This document shows, piece after piece, positions 15,772-26,733 of a stretch of 64,000 bases of DNA (its first letter is position 1; every line of letters starts with the position of its first letter). The translations under genes and the position numbers were made by a program. The notes below the pieces were generated by a model that was given only the letters and a program-made list of their open reading frames with translations, did no database searches and had not been told where the DNA came from. The DNA is from Alloyangia pacifica. Lineage in GTDB: Bacteria; Pseudomonadota; Alphaproteobacteria; Rhodobacterales; Rhodobacteraceae. The stretch covers positions 1,628,001 to 1,692,000 of the forward strand of contig NZ_CP022189.1 in assembly GCF_003111685.1 (NCBI RefSeq), read 5' to 3'.

Positions 15772-15801
15772 CCGCAGAGCCCGCACATCCGATCCCACGT
15801 C

Positions 15802-15830
15802 AAAGGGCAGCCCGCCGAGGTTGCCCTTTT
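15802..15830 (+). terminator. Terminator of the small exported protein
   Basis: Stem AAAGGGCA (15802-15809) / TGCCCTTT (15822-15829) ending in a T-run. An outer partly paired CCCACG/CGTGTGGG lengthens it. Confidence 0.75.
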
Positions 15831-15902
15831 CCGTGTGGGAATGAGGGATCGTTAACCTCGCTGCGTTAGCTCTGGCAGTCGCAAGAGCCCGGATGTCCCG
15901 CC

Positions 15903-16952
15903 ATGTCGCAGCTGCCTTCCCCGTCCGATCTCGCGCCTGCCGGCGGACGGCGGCCGCTGTCGCGACGCGCCAAGGCGGCGATCATCGTGCAATTCCTGCT
16001 CAACGAGGGGGCGGATGTACCGCTCTCCGCCCTGCCCGAGGATCTGCAGGCCGAGCTGACGCTGCAGCTCGGGCGCATGCGCTACATCGACCGCGCCACG
16101 CTCAACGCCGTGGTCGAGGAGTTCTCCGAGGAACTCGACGGCGTTGGCCTCTCCTTTCCCGGCGACATGGCCGGGGCGCTTTCCGCGCTCGAGGGCAAGA
16201 TCAGCGCGCGCACCGCCGCACGGCTGCGCAAGGAAGCGGGCGTGCGCCAGAGCGGCGATCCCTGGGAGCGCATCGGTGCCCTGCCAGAGGAGCGCATAGC
16301 CGCCATCGCCGGCGCCGAGGCGATCGAGGTGGCGGCGGTCATGCTCTCGAAGATCAACACCGCCAAGGCCGCCGCCGTGCTGGCGCAGATGCCCGGCGAC
16401 CGCGCCCGGCGCATCACCTATGCCGTATCGATGACCGCAGGCATCTCTCCCGAGGCGGTGGACCGCATCGGCCTGAGCCTCGCCGCCCAGCTCGACGCCG
16501 AACCGCCCCGGGCCTTTGCCAAGCGCGCCGACGAGCGGGTGGGCGCGATCCTCAACTACGCCGCCTCGGCCAAGCGTGACGAGGTTCTCGAGGGGCTGGA
16601 AGAGACCGACAGGGATTTCGCCGAAGCGGTGCGCCGCGCGATCTTCACTTTCGCCGACATCCCTTCACGGCTGCGCAAGCAGGACGTGCCGAAGATCACC
16701 CGCGACGTGGCCCCCGAAGATCTCACCGTCGCCATCGCCGCCGCCAGCTCCGACGCCGATCTACCCGCCGCCGAATACCTGCTTGAAAACATGTCGAAAC
16801 GCATGGCTTCCGCGCTCCGCGAGGACGCGGCTGGCATGAGCGTCAAGGGCAAGAAGGGCGAGGCCGCGATGAACGCCGTGGTCAGCGCCATCCGCGAACT
16901 GGTCAGCGTCGGAGAGATCGAGCTGAAGTCGGACGATGACGACGAGGACTAG
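15903..16952 (+). CDS. fliG: FliG-like flagellar motor switch protein
   Basis: 349 aa. FliG is the rotor protein of the C-ring that contacts the stator and reverses rotation. The N-terminal domain (LSRRAKAAIIVQFLLNEG) and middle domain (IGALPEERIAAIAGAEAIEVAAVMLSKI) show helical FliG/armadillo repeats. The C-terminal domain has the hallmark AVRRAIFTFADIP (family: VR..IFTFEDI) and ends with an acidic tail (SDDDDED). No other flagellar gene is in the window, so this is an isolated copy. The next gene starts 64 bases on and is not related to motility. Whether it acts in the main motor cannot be told. Confidence 0.85.
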   Translation: MSQLPSPSDLAPAGGRRPLSRRAKAAIIVQFLLNEGADVPLSALPEDLQAELTLQLGRMRYIDRATLNAVVEEFSEELDGVGLSFPGDMAGALSALEGKISARTAARLRKEAGVRQSGDPWERIGALPEERIAAIAGAEAIEVAAVMLSKINTAKAAAVLAQMPGDRARRITYAVSMTAGISPEAVDRIGLSLAAQLDAEPPRAFAKRADERVGAILNYAASAKRDEVLEGLEETDRDFAEAVRRAIFTFADIPSRLRKQDVPKITRDVAPEDLTVAIAAASSDADLPAAEYLLENMSKRMASALREDAAGMSVKGKKGEAAMNAVVSAIRELVSVGEIELKSDDDDED

Positions 16953-17016
16953 TCCCGGAACTTGTGCCGCGCCCATCCTCGGCTTAAGTCTGCCGCTCAG
17001 ACCAGCGGAGCGGGAT

Positions 17017-17997
17017 GTGACCAAGGGCACGACACATAGGCCAGCAAAAGACGACGGCGCGACCCCGGCCAAGGCGGCCGTGCAGGACCGCGGCAGTATG
17101 GGCGATTTCCTGTCCGACAAGGCGCTGCGGGCGATGATCCGGCTCGCGCTGCTGCTGCCAGCCACGCTCCGCGGCCGGATGATGGCAACATTGGTCTCGC
17201 GCGTGCTCGCCCCGCTGACCGGCTACCGGGACCGCGCCATGGCCAACCTCGCCCACGTCTGGCCCAAGATGCCCGAGGACGAGCGCCGCCGCATCGCCCG
17301 CGAGGTGGCGCAGAACGCCGGGCGTACGATGATCGAGAATTACGACATTCCGGGGCTGCTCGAGCGCATGAAGCACACGCCGGTCACCGGCGAGGGCGTT
17401 TCAGCCATCGAGGCCGCGCAAGCCGAGGGCAAGCCGATCCTCTTCGTCACCGGCCACTACGGCAACTTCGAGGCGCCGCGCGCCGCGCTGGTCGCCCGCG
17501 GCTGGCGCATCGGCGGGCTCTACCGGCCCATGGCCAATCCTTTTTTCAACGAGCATTACGCCGCCAACATGCACGCGCTCAGCGATCCGGTCTTCGAACA
17601 GGGCCGGCGCGGCACCATGGGGCTGCTCAAACACATCCGCGGCGGCGGCATGGGCGTGCTGCTCTTCGACGTCTACGACAGCGCGGGCGTGCCCATCGAT
17701 TTCCTCGGCCAGCCCGCCCCCACGCTGACCTCTGCCGCCGAGATCGCGGTGAAGACCGGCGCGCTTTTCGTGCCGTTCTTCGGCATCCGCCAACCCGACG
17801 GGGTGAACTTCGAAGCGGTCTTCGAGGCACCGATCCCGCATGGAGATCCGGTCGAGATGATGCGCGAGCTCACCCGGAGGCTCGAGGCGCGGATCGAGGC
17901 GGACCCCGGTCAATGGTTCTGGATTCACCGCCGCTGGAAGCCGAAGCGCCAGCGCAAGCGAGCGGAAAAACGCGCGCGACAGCAGGACGGCAGGTGA
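17017..17997 (+). CDS. LpxL/HtrB-type lysophospholipid/lipid A acyltransferase
   Basis: 326 aa from a GTG at 17017. Inner-membrane acyltransferases of this family add a secondary fatty acid to lipid A or acylate lysolipids. The catalytic H(X4)E is H147-E152 in TGHYGNFE; further blocks are GLYRPMANPFFNEH and the C-terminal WFWIHRRWKPK. One hydrophobic anchor lies at about 37-70. The start is uncertain: GTG 17017 has GGAG six bases upstream, ATG 17098 would cut the N-terminus just before MGDFLSD, and an ATG at 16936 overlaps fliG. Residues after 310 are strongly basic. The substrate (lipid A or ornithine lipid) is not readable. Confidence 0.88.
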   Translation: MTKGTTHRPAKDDGATPAKAAVQDRGSMGDFLSDKALRAMIRLALLLPATLRGRMMATLVSRVLAPLTGYRDRAMANLAHVWPKMPEDERRRIAREVAQNAGRTMIENYDIPGLLERMKHTPVTGEGVSAIEAAQAEGKPILFVTGHYGNFEAPRAALVARGWRIGGLYRPMANPFFNEHYAANMHALSDPVFEQGRRGTMGLLKHIRGGGMGVLLFDVYDSAGVPIDFLGQPAPTLTSAAEIAVKTGALFVPFFGIRQPDGVNFEAVFEAPIPHGDPVEMMRELTRRLEARIEADPGQWFWIHRRWKPKRQRKRAEKRARQQDGR

Positions 17998-18084
17998 AGC
18001 TCCCAGCGGCCTCTTGATCGCCGAACAAGGCAAGCCCTAAGCTGTATCACTGCCATTGTTCAGAAAATTTCGAGGACCCCTTAC

Positions 18085-18432
18085 ATGCCATTCATCAGGT
18101 CAGCAGCCGTGCTCGCCGCGATCACGCTCGTCGCCGCCTGCGACGGTACCGCCACCCCCTCTGCCAGCGCGCCGATGCCCGCGGCTCCGGGCGGACCGCC
18201 CTTCATCGAAACCATGGCCCCCGAGGTGACCAACGCCGCGGTGTCGTCATGCCAGTCCGCGCTCGAGGCGCAGACCGAGGGCGGTGTCATGGTGGTGGGC
18301 AGCGAAACCTCCGAGGCGGCCACCGCGATCTACATGCGGGTCGGCACAAACGGCGCCCCCTGGCGCTGCCTCGTCGCGCCGGACGGCAGCGGACCGGACC
18401 TGATGTTCATGGGAAGTGAAGGCGCGGCCTGA
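18085..18432 (+). CDS. Small putative lipoprotein
   Basis: 115 aa. The N-terminus MPFIRSAAVLAAITLVAAC has a lipobox (LVAAC, Cys19), followed by a Pro/Ala/Thr/Ser-rich spacer (about 20-43) and a compact domain with two Cys (SSCQSAL and PWRCLV) that could pair. The pattern VGSETSEAATAIYMRVG..GAPWRCLV appears in small Rhodobacterales envelope lipoproteins that I cannot name. It converges on the DUF1223 gene 30 bases away. Function unknown. Confidence 0.75.
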   Translation: MPFIRSAAVLAAITLVAACDGTATPSASAPMPAAPGGPPFIETMAPEVTNAAVSSCQSALEAQTEGGVMVVGSETSEAATAIYMRVGTNGAPWRCLVAPDGSGPDLMFMGSEGAA

Positions 18433-18462
18433 GGTCGCGGACGGTGCCTTTGCTGGCGCGGC

Positions 18463-19170
18463 TCAGTCGCGCCAGCGCGCGGCGGCCAGCACCGGGCCGA
18501 AGGGCGGCTCCTGCACCAGCACCACCGCCGGATCGTCGCCCTCCAGCGGCACCGAGGTCTCGTAGGCGCCCTGCCCGTCCCAGCTGCCGATCACCTGCCA
18601 GCCATGCGCGATATTGGTGTAAGTCATCTCGAGCCCGGCGTTCTCGCCATCCTCGATGTCCACCGTCTTTTCCGGCGCGTAGCGCACCAGATGCACCACC
18701 GTCTCGGGCGGCAAGGGAGCCAGCGGCTCGGCGCGGATCACCAGCGTGTCACCGTCGCGCGCCAGCAGCAGCTTCACCGGAGGCGGGGTCTTGGCGGCGG
18801 CGCGGATCGCATCCACCACCTTCATCGGGCGCGAGCCGACGACGTCGTAGCGGCCCGCCACGATCATCTGCGGCGTGTAGAGCGAGCGGCGGCCGGCGGC
18901 GCGAGCATATCCCTTCTGGCGCTTGGTAAAGGCCGGATCGGCGAAATCGTCCTTCCAGCCGATGTAATCCCAGTAGTCCACATGCAGCGCCAGCGGGATG
19001 ACATCCTCGCGCCCGCTCAGCTCCGAGAGCACGGCATCGGCGGGCGGACAGGCGGCGCAGCCCTGTGAAGTGAAGAGCTCGACGAGGACCGGCGTGTCCT
19101 GCTGCGCCTGCGCCACGCTGACGGAAAGCAGCATGGCTATGGGCGCCATCCAAGTCGTGAGTCGGATCAT
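18463..19170 (-). CDS. DUF1223 periplasmic thioredoxin-like protein
   Basis: 235 aa. A signal peptide covers 1-22 (ending AQAQ). The mature N-terminus reads PVLVELFTSQGCAACPPAD with a C38-A-A-C41 pair at the end of the first strand, the position of the thioredoxin active site. LALHVDYWDYIGWKDDFA and YTPQMIVAGRYDVVG are DUF1223 hallmarks. The family is exported and thioredoxin-like, but its substrate is not known. The start was set at MIRLTTW after GGGGAAAG; the longer frame upstream has no signal-peptide logic. Divergent from acnA across 217 bases that hold two dyads. Confidence 0.88.
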   Translation of the reverse strand: MIRLTTWMAPIAMLLSVSVAQAQQDTPVLVELFTSQGCAACPPADAVLSELSGREDVIPLALHVDYWDYIGWKDDFADPAFTKRQKGYARAAGRRSLYTPQMIVAGRYDVVGSRPMKVVDAIRAAAKTPPPVKLLLARDGDTLVIRAEPLAPLPPETVVHLVRYAPEKTVDIEDGENAGLEMTYTNIAHGWQVIGSWDGQGAYETSVPLEGDDPAVVLVQEPPFGPVLAAARWRD

Positions 19171-19195
19171 CTGGCCAGCTTTCCCCGTAGCTTCT

Positions 19196-19244
19196 CCCCA
19201 ATTGGGGTACAAAACCCTCATTGAAATAACCAATCAAGGTTTTG
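19196..19244. promoter_or_regulatory. Palindromes between DUF1223 and acnA
   Basis: A perfect 12-bp palindrome CCCCAATTGGGG (19196-19207) is followed by the dyad CAAAACC (19210-19216) - 21 bases - GGTTTTG (19238-19244). They lie 26-74 bases upstream of the DUF1223 start and 144-192 upstream of acnA. The binding protein is unknown. Confidence 0.4.
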
Positions 19245-19387
19245 CGAGAGCGGGTGATGGTGGTTTTTCGGCAAATGTATACCATCGAATACAATTTATA
19301 TCCCTACGGACTTGATCCAACATGGTCTCTGCGCCATCTACCCGGTAGCGACCCAGTTTTTCTCCACCCAAGAAGAGGGAGCCACAC

Positions 19388-22159
<2,772 letters not shown>

Positions 22160-22216
22160 TATCGCCGCGGCGGCCCGCCCCCGGGCCAGGTCGCTTGGAC
22201 AACTTGTCGCAAATTG

Positions 22217-22249
22217 ACCGCCCGGAGCTCCCCGCTCCGGGCGGTTTTT
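22217..22249 (+). terminator. Terminator of acnA
   Basis: Perfect 11-bp stem ACCGCCCGGAG (22217-22227) / CTCCGGGCGGT (22235-22245) with loop CTCCCCG, ending in TTTTT. Confidence 0.9.
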
Positions 22250-22270
22250 GGTGTTCTGGCGCAACGTCAG

Positions 22271-22322
22271 GCGCAAATACGTGACATCAAGGCCACATTC
22301 TGCTGGATTTTCGCGCAAATAC
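22271..22322. repeat. GCGCAAATAC direct repeat, 42 bases apart
   Basis: GCGCAAATAC occurs at 22271-22280 and 22313-22322, a spacing of four helical turns, in the otherwise empty gap (22250-22471) before a small exported-protein gene. It may be a tandem operator. No other feature seen in this gap. Confidence 0.3.
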
Positions 22323-22471
22323 TCAGGATTTGAGCAAAACTCTGCGCTCACGTCGCAATCGCGACACCGGCCTGTCCGCACCCTGCTGTATTCTGGCGGA
22401 AAGCTCTCCATCTGAGGGAGCAACAAAGGGACTGGGGCAACGACCCCGACTTTCCCGGACGAGGCAGAAAA

Positions 22472-22612
22472 ATGAAACGAACAACCCTTATCCAGTTGGG
22501 GGCGCTGGTGGCCCTTGCCGTCTTTGGTGCCTACCAGGGCGCCCGCGCGCAAAACCCCGCACCAGCGCCCGCGCCGCTTTTTGCCGAGGCAGAGGACAGC
22601 TGCGCGCTGTAG
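22472..22612 (+). CDS. Short exported peptide
   Basis: 46 aa, below usual calling limits. MKRTTLIQLGALVALAVFGAY begins a clean signal peptide with an AxA site (ARAQ, about residue 26). The mature stretch is a Pro/Ala run (NPAPAPAPLFAEAEDSCAL) with one Cys near the end. A weak GAGGCAG precedes the ATG. I do not recognise it. It could be a short periplasmic peptide or a degraded remnant; the signal peptide is the only firm evidence. Confidence 0.45.
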   Translation: MKRTTLIQLGALVALAVFGAYQGARAQNPAPAPAPLFAEAEDSCAL

Positions 22613-22726
22613 GTCGAAGTAGCGTCCTCCCGCTGGGTCGAGGCGGGCCGCCCCGCCGCGTGATGCGCGGCGCTCTAGAGTAGTCTTGCGAAGAGGAAGG
22701 CTTGGAGCGGCACGACGGCGACCGCC

Positions 22727-23161
22727 TCAGCCGCGCGCCTCGGCCCGGGCCTGCGGGATCGGGAAGACGAGATCGTAGAGCCAGTTGAAGACGAAGGCAT
22801 AAACCAGGTAAAAGCCCGCGAAGCCCATGTCCATGACCAAGGCATGGCCAAGGCTCACCCCCAGCTCCCAGGCGATATAGGGCGCCAGCGCCACCAGCAG
22901 GCCAAGCTCGAACAGCACCGCGTGCCCGACGCGCAGAAGGACGCTCTTCCGCGTGTGGCCATAACGGCGGCTCATCCACAGATCGAAGAGCAGGTTGTAG
23001 ACGTAGTTCCACCCCATCGCCACAGTGGCGCAGACCAGCGCGACGAGGCCGATCTCGTGCATGTCGCGATCAAAGGCCCAGGCTCCAAGCGGGGTGACGA
23101 GGGCAAGGCCGAGCAGCTCGAAGCTGAGGGCGTGACGAATACGATCGGACCGGCTGCGCAT
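22727..23161 (-). CDS. PACE-family multidrug efflux protein
   Basis: 144 aa with four transmembrane helices. PACE proteins (AceI-like, bacterial transmembrane pair domains) export chlorhexidine and other biocides and, physiologically, short diamines. The hallmark first-helix motif RSRSDRIRHALSFE (family R..DR..H...FE) and the helix-2 motif GWNYVYNLLFDLW (family W..YN..FD) are present, and the second half repeats the pair (VLLRVGHAVLFELGLL, YAFVFNWLYDLVF). The start was set at MRSRSDR because GGAGAG sits 5 bases before it; an ATG four codons upstream lacks a binding site. It is a lone gene. Confidence 0.9.
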   Translation of the reverse strand: MRSRSDRIRHALSFELLGLALVTPLGAWAFDRDMHEIGLVALVCATVAMGWNYVYNLLFDLWMSRRYGHTRKSVLLRVGHAVLFELGLLVALAPYIAWELGVSLGHALVMDMGFAGFYLVYAFVFNWLYDLVFPIPQARAEARG

Positions 23162-23330
23162 GACACTCTCCATGGCGTCGGGCCGTCCCGTCTGCTGTCC
23201 CAGTATGGGGGAGGTCGTCCTCTCTCGGGCAAGTTACCTAGAGGCCCCGGCGCGGCAAATCAAGCGCGCCGAAGGCAGGGCGGTGTTGCACCGGCAGCAA
23301 ATCACGCCACCGGCGCCGGGGTCGCAGCGG

Positions 23331-24359
23331 TCAGCCGGCCTTGCGCAACTCCGGGGCGACCTTCGTGCCCAGCACCTCGATCGCCTTCAGCATCTCGGCG
23401 TGTTCGATGACACCGATGGCCATCTGGATGGTCACCCGGTCGAAGCCGAGATCCTCGCGCAGCCCGAGGATCTTGTCGACCAGCTGCGCCGGGCTGCCGA
23501 CGAACATCGACCCCTCTGCGCTCATGCTCTCGTCGTATTGCGCGCGGCTCTGCGGTGGCCATCCGCGCTCGCGGCCGAGCTGGTCCATCACCTGCTTCTG
23601 CGCCGGGAAGAACAGGTCGGCGGCCTTCTTGCTGTCCTCGCCGACGAAGCCATGCACGTTGAGCGAGACACGCGCCTGCTCGGCGTGACCGGTCTGCGCG
23701 GCGGCCTTGCGATAGAGGTCGGCCAGCGGCTTGAAGCGGCGCGGCTGACCGCCGATGATCGCCAGTGCCAGCGGCGCCCCCAGCGCGCCAGCGCGCACCA
23801 TGCTCTGCGGTGTGCCCCCCGCCGCAATCCAGATCGGCAGCTTGTCCTGCGCGGGACGCGGGTAAACCCCGAGCCCCTCGACCTTGGGCGTATGTGCAGT
23901 GCCCGGCCAAGACAGCCGTTCCTGCTCGTTGATGGCGAGCAGCATCTGCAGCTTTTCCTCGAACAGCTCGTTGTAGTCGTCGAGATCATAGCCAAAGAGC
24001 GGGAAGCTCTCGATGAAACTGCCCCGTCCGACCATGATCTCGGCCCGCCCGCCGGTCAGGTTGTCGAGTGTCGCATACTGCTGGTAGACGCGGATAGGAT
24101 CGTCCGAACTGAGCACCGTGACCGCCGAGCTGAGCTTGATGGTCTTCGTGGTGCGCGCCGCGCCGGCCAGCACCGTGGCGGGCGACGAGATGGCGTAATT
24201 CGGGCGGTGATGCTCGCCGAGGCCGAAGACATCGAGCCCGACCTGGTCGGCGAGCTCGATCTCTTCCATCAGGTTCTGCAGCCGTTTTGCCGCGTCCACC
24301 GTCTCGCCGGTGACCGGGTTCTTGCCCACGTCGCCGAATGTGTAAAGTCCGAGTTCCAT
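23331..24359 (-). CDS. LLM-class flavin-dependent oxidoreductase
   Basis: 342 aa. A luciferase-like monooxygenase TIM barrel: MELGLYTFGDV at the first strand, GLDVFGLGEHHRPNYAISSPATVLA (the EHH motif of this group), SSAVTVLSSDDPIRVYQQYATLDNLTGGRAE, and LPIWIAAGGTPQSMVRAGALG. Such enzymes use reduced FMN for oxygenation or hydride transfer; the substrate cannot be deduced. The EHHRPNYAISSP block is of the group often labelled putative FMN-dependent luciferase-like. It lies 91 bases downstream of the histidine-kinase gene's end but on its own. Confidence 0.9.
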   Translation of the reverse strand: MELGLYTFGDVGKNPVTGETVDAAKRLQNLMEEIELADQVGLDVFGLGEHHRPNYAISSPATVLAGAARTTKTIKLSSAVTVLSSDDPIRVYQQYATLDNLTGGRAEIMVGRGSFIESFPLFGYDLDDYNELFEEKLQMLLAINEQERLSWPGTAHTPKVEGLGVYPRPAQDKLPIWIAAGGTPQSMVRAGALGAPLALAIIGGQPRRFKPLADLYRKAAAQTGHAEQARVSLNVHGFVGEDSKKAADLFFPAQKQVMDQLGRERGWPPQSRAQYDESMSAEGSMFVGSPAQLVDKILGLREDLGFDRVTIQMAIGVIEHAEMLKAIEVLGTKVAPELRKAG

Positions 24360-24450
24360 TGCACTCTCCTTGTCTTGGAGCGCAATCTAGGGCGCCCGAC
24401 GGCGGCGGGACAGCCCCCTGCCGCGCACATGCCATGTGCGGCAAGGAAGA

Positions 24451-25788
24451 TCAGGCTGCGGGCAAGTGCAGCTCGGCCCGCTGGCCCTGCCCGGCGCTCG
24501 GCGGCAGCTCGAGCCCTCCGCCGAGCCGCTCCATCGCCGCGCGGGCAATGGCGAGCCCCAGACCGCTGCCGTCGCCGCCCCGGGTGCCGCGCACGAAGCG
24601 CTCGCAGGCGCGGGCGCGCAGGGTCTCGGGGATGCCCGGACCGTCATCCTCGACCAAGAGCACCGCGCCGCGCCGCGATATCCGAACCTTACCGCCCTCG
24701 GACGACGCCTGCAGGGCGTTTTCCACGAGGTTGCGCAGGGCGGTGTGCAGCAGGAAGCCGCTGGCGGGCAGCGTCTGCTCGCTGCCTTGGGGAATGTCAC
24801 AGATCAGCGCAACGCCGCGCGTCTCGGCCAGGGGGGCAAGATCGGCGCAGATCTCGGCGCTGAGCTGCCCGAGATCCACACGCTCCGCCGCCGCACCCTC
24901 GCGCTCGACCGCCGAGAGTTCCAGCAGCTGCCGCACCAGCCGGTCGGTGCGGTCCACCGAGCGCTCGATGCTCTGCAGCGCGCGGCTGCGCGTGGCCTCG
25001 TCGGGGGCAATGCGGGCGATCTGCGCCTGCGTCCGCAGACCCGCCAGAGGCGTCTTCAGCTCGTGCGCGGCAAAGGCGGTGAAGTCGCGCTCGGCCTCGC
25101 GCGCCTTGGCGAGCCGGGCGAAGAGATCGTCGAGCGCGCCGCGCATCGGGCGCATCTCGGCGGGCACCGGTCCGGCTGGCAACGGCGACAGATCGGAAGG
25201 GCTGCGCAAACGCAGCGCCTCGGCCAGCCGGTGCATCGGCGCCAGCCCGCGCCCCAGGCTCACCCAGAGCGCCGCCGCCAGCAGCGGCAGGATCAACGCC
25301 ATGGGCAGCAGCAGCCCCTCGATCACCCCCGAAACCAGACGATCGCGCACCCCGAGGCTGTCGCCCACCATGACCCGAACCCCGAGCGCGGGGTTCTCGA
25401 CGGTGTAAACGCGCCAGGTCTCGCCCCCGACGGTGCTTTGCGAATAGCCCGTGCCCTGCGCCCCGGTGAGCTGGACCTGCGGCGCGCCCTCGGACTGGCC
25501 GACCAGCGTGCCCTGCAGCGACCAGATCTGGCACGACAGCTGATGGGCGTAATCACCGTGCGGATCGAGCGGAATCGCCACCGGCGCGCCGTCTCCGGCC
25601 ATGGCAATGCGCCGATCCTCGAGCAGCGACGAGACCATCCGCGCCGCCTCGGCCAGCCGCGCGTCGAGCACGCGGGTCACCTGCGCGCGGGTGGAATGCT
25701 CGATCCAGATCACCGCCGAGAACCAGATCGCGCCGGTCGCCAGGGCGAGGATCAGGAAAAGGCGCAAGCGCAGGGACATGCGGCTCAT
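24451..25788 (-). CDS. Sensor histidine kinase, QseC/PmrB-like
   Basis: 445 aa. Two transmembrane helices (about 9-27 and 153-178) flank a periplasmic sensor domain of about 120 residues. A short HAMP-like linker follows, then HisKA with the phosphoacceptor His242 in FAAHELKTPLAG and a HATPase with the N-box RNLVENALQAS, DDGPGIP and GLGLAIARAAMERLGGG. The domain order and sensor size match the QseC/TctE/PmrB group. Its ATG overlaps the response-regulator stop (25785-25788), so the pair is coupled. The signal is not known; neighbours suggest an envelope cue. Confidence 0.92.
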   Translation of the reverse strand: MSRMSLRLRLFLILALATGAIWFSAVIWIEHSTRAQVTRVLDARLAEAARMVSSLLEDRRIAMAGDGAPVAIPLDPHGDYAHQLSCQIWSLQGTLVGQSEGAPQVQLTGAQGTGYSQSTVGGETWRVYTVENPALGVRVMVGDSLGVRDRLVSGVIEGLLLPMALILPLLAAALWVSLGRGLAPMHRLAEALRLRSPSDLSPLPAGPVPAEMRPMRGALDDLFARLAKAREAERDFTAFAAHELKTPLAGLRTQAQIARIAPDEATRSRALQSIERSVDRTDRLVRQLLELSAVEREGAAAERVDLGQLSAEICADLAPLAETRGVALICDIPQGSEQTLPASGFLLHTALRNLVENALQASSEGGKVRISRRGAVLLVEDDGPGIPETLRARACERFVRGTRGGDGSGLGLAIARAAMERLGGGLELPPSAGQGQRAELHLPAA

Positions 25789-26447
25789 CCCTCGGCGGCG
25801 ACGCGGTAGCCAAGGCCCCGCACCGTCTCGATGAATCCACGGCCGAGCTTGGCGCGCAGGTGGTGGACATGGACCTCGACGGTGTTGCTTTCGATCTCCT
25901 CCTGCCAGCCGTAGAGCCGCTCTTCCAGCGCCGACTTCGACAGGATCTGCCCAGGGCGTTCCATCAGCGCATGCAGCACCGCGAACTCGCGGCGCGAGAA
26001 GCTGATCGGCGCGCCGTTGAACTCACCGCGCATCCGCGATGGGTCGAGCTCAAGCCCGTTCCAGCGCAGAACCGACGCCGCGCGACCCTCGGCGCGGCGC
26101 AGGATGGCGCGCAGCCGCGCCGCCAGCTCGTGCAGGTCGAAGGGCTTTCCGAGGTAGTCGTCGGCCCCGGCATCCAGCCCCTCGATCCGGTCGCGCACCT
26201 GGTCGCGGGCGGTGAGCAGCAGCACCGGCAACTCCGAGCCGCCACGGCGGATCTCCGAGAGCAGCTCCAGCCCCGAGCCATCGGGCAGCATCAGGTCGAG
26301 CACCAGACCGGCGAAGTCCGAGCCCGCCAGCGCCGCGCGCGCGTCGCCCAGCGTGGCCACGGCGTCGGCGGTGAAACCGGACAGGCCGAGGCCGACCGAG
26401 AGTCCCTCGGAAAGCACAGGGTCATCCTCGACGATCAAGATGCGCAT
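25785..26447 (-). CDS. OmpR-family response regulator, QseB/PmrA-like
   Basis: 220 aa. Receiver domain about 1-115 with acidic pocket (VEDD, residues 6-9), phosphoacceptor D51 (LVLDLMLPDGSGL) and K in LGKPFDL. C-terminal winged helix about 125-218 (SFSRREFAVLHALMERPGQI, SNTVEVHVHHLRAKL, IETVRGLGYRV). It is the first gene of a two-gene unit with the histidine kinase. A CTTAAG-N5-CTTAAG direct repeat 36 bases upstream fits the PmrA/QseB-type box and suggests autoregulation. A second copy of the motif lies upstream of an L,D-transpeptidase gene. Confidence 0.93.
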   Translation of the reverse strand: MRILIVEDDPVLSEGLSVGLGLSGFTADAVATLGDARAALAGSDFAGLVLDLMLPDGSGLELLSEIRRGGSELPVLLLTARDQVRDRIEGLDAGADDYLGKPFDLHELAARLRAILRRAEGRAASVLRWNGLELDPSRMRGEFNGAPISFSRREFAVLHALMERPGQILSKSALEERLYGWQEEIESNTVEVHVHHLRAKLGRGFIETVRGLGYRVAAEG

Positions 26448-26482
26448 GAAACCTCCTTGCGCGGGCGGGCTCGCTGGTCAAC

Positions 26483-26499
26483 CTTAAGACTTACTTAAG
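26483..26499. promoter_or_regulatory. CTTAAG direct repeat (PmrA/QseB-type box)
   Basis: CTTAAG at 26483-26488 and 26494-26499, start-to-start 11 bp (one helical turn). It lies 36 bases before the response-regulator gene and 235 before the divergent L,D-transpeptidase gene. PmrA/QseB-group regulators are known to bind YTTAA-N6-YTTAA repeats. Confidence 0.6.
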
Positions 26500-26733
26500 C
26501 ACCAATTCCTAGTTGCCTCCGATGTGTCCCAGAGCCTTTCCCCAGCAGCGCGCCGCGCGCGCAGACCCTTTTCCTGTTGCCCGCCCGCCACAGGCTGGCA
26601 CCAGCCAGCGGACAACCGCCGAATTCACCCTACTTCCGTCCCATCGACGTGACGCCGCGCCCCTCGCTGCGCCACACGCACCCCGGCGCGCAGCCGCCCT
26701 GCGCCCCAATTCCAAGAGCAACGGACCCGCCAG

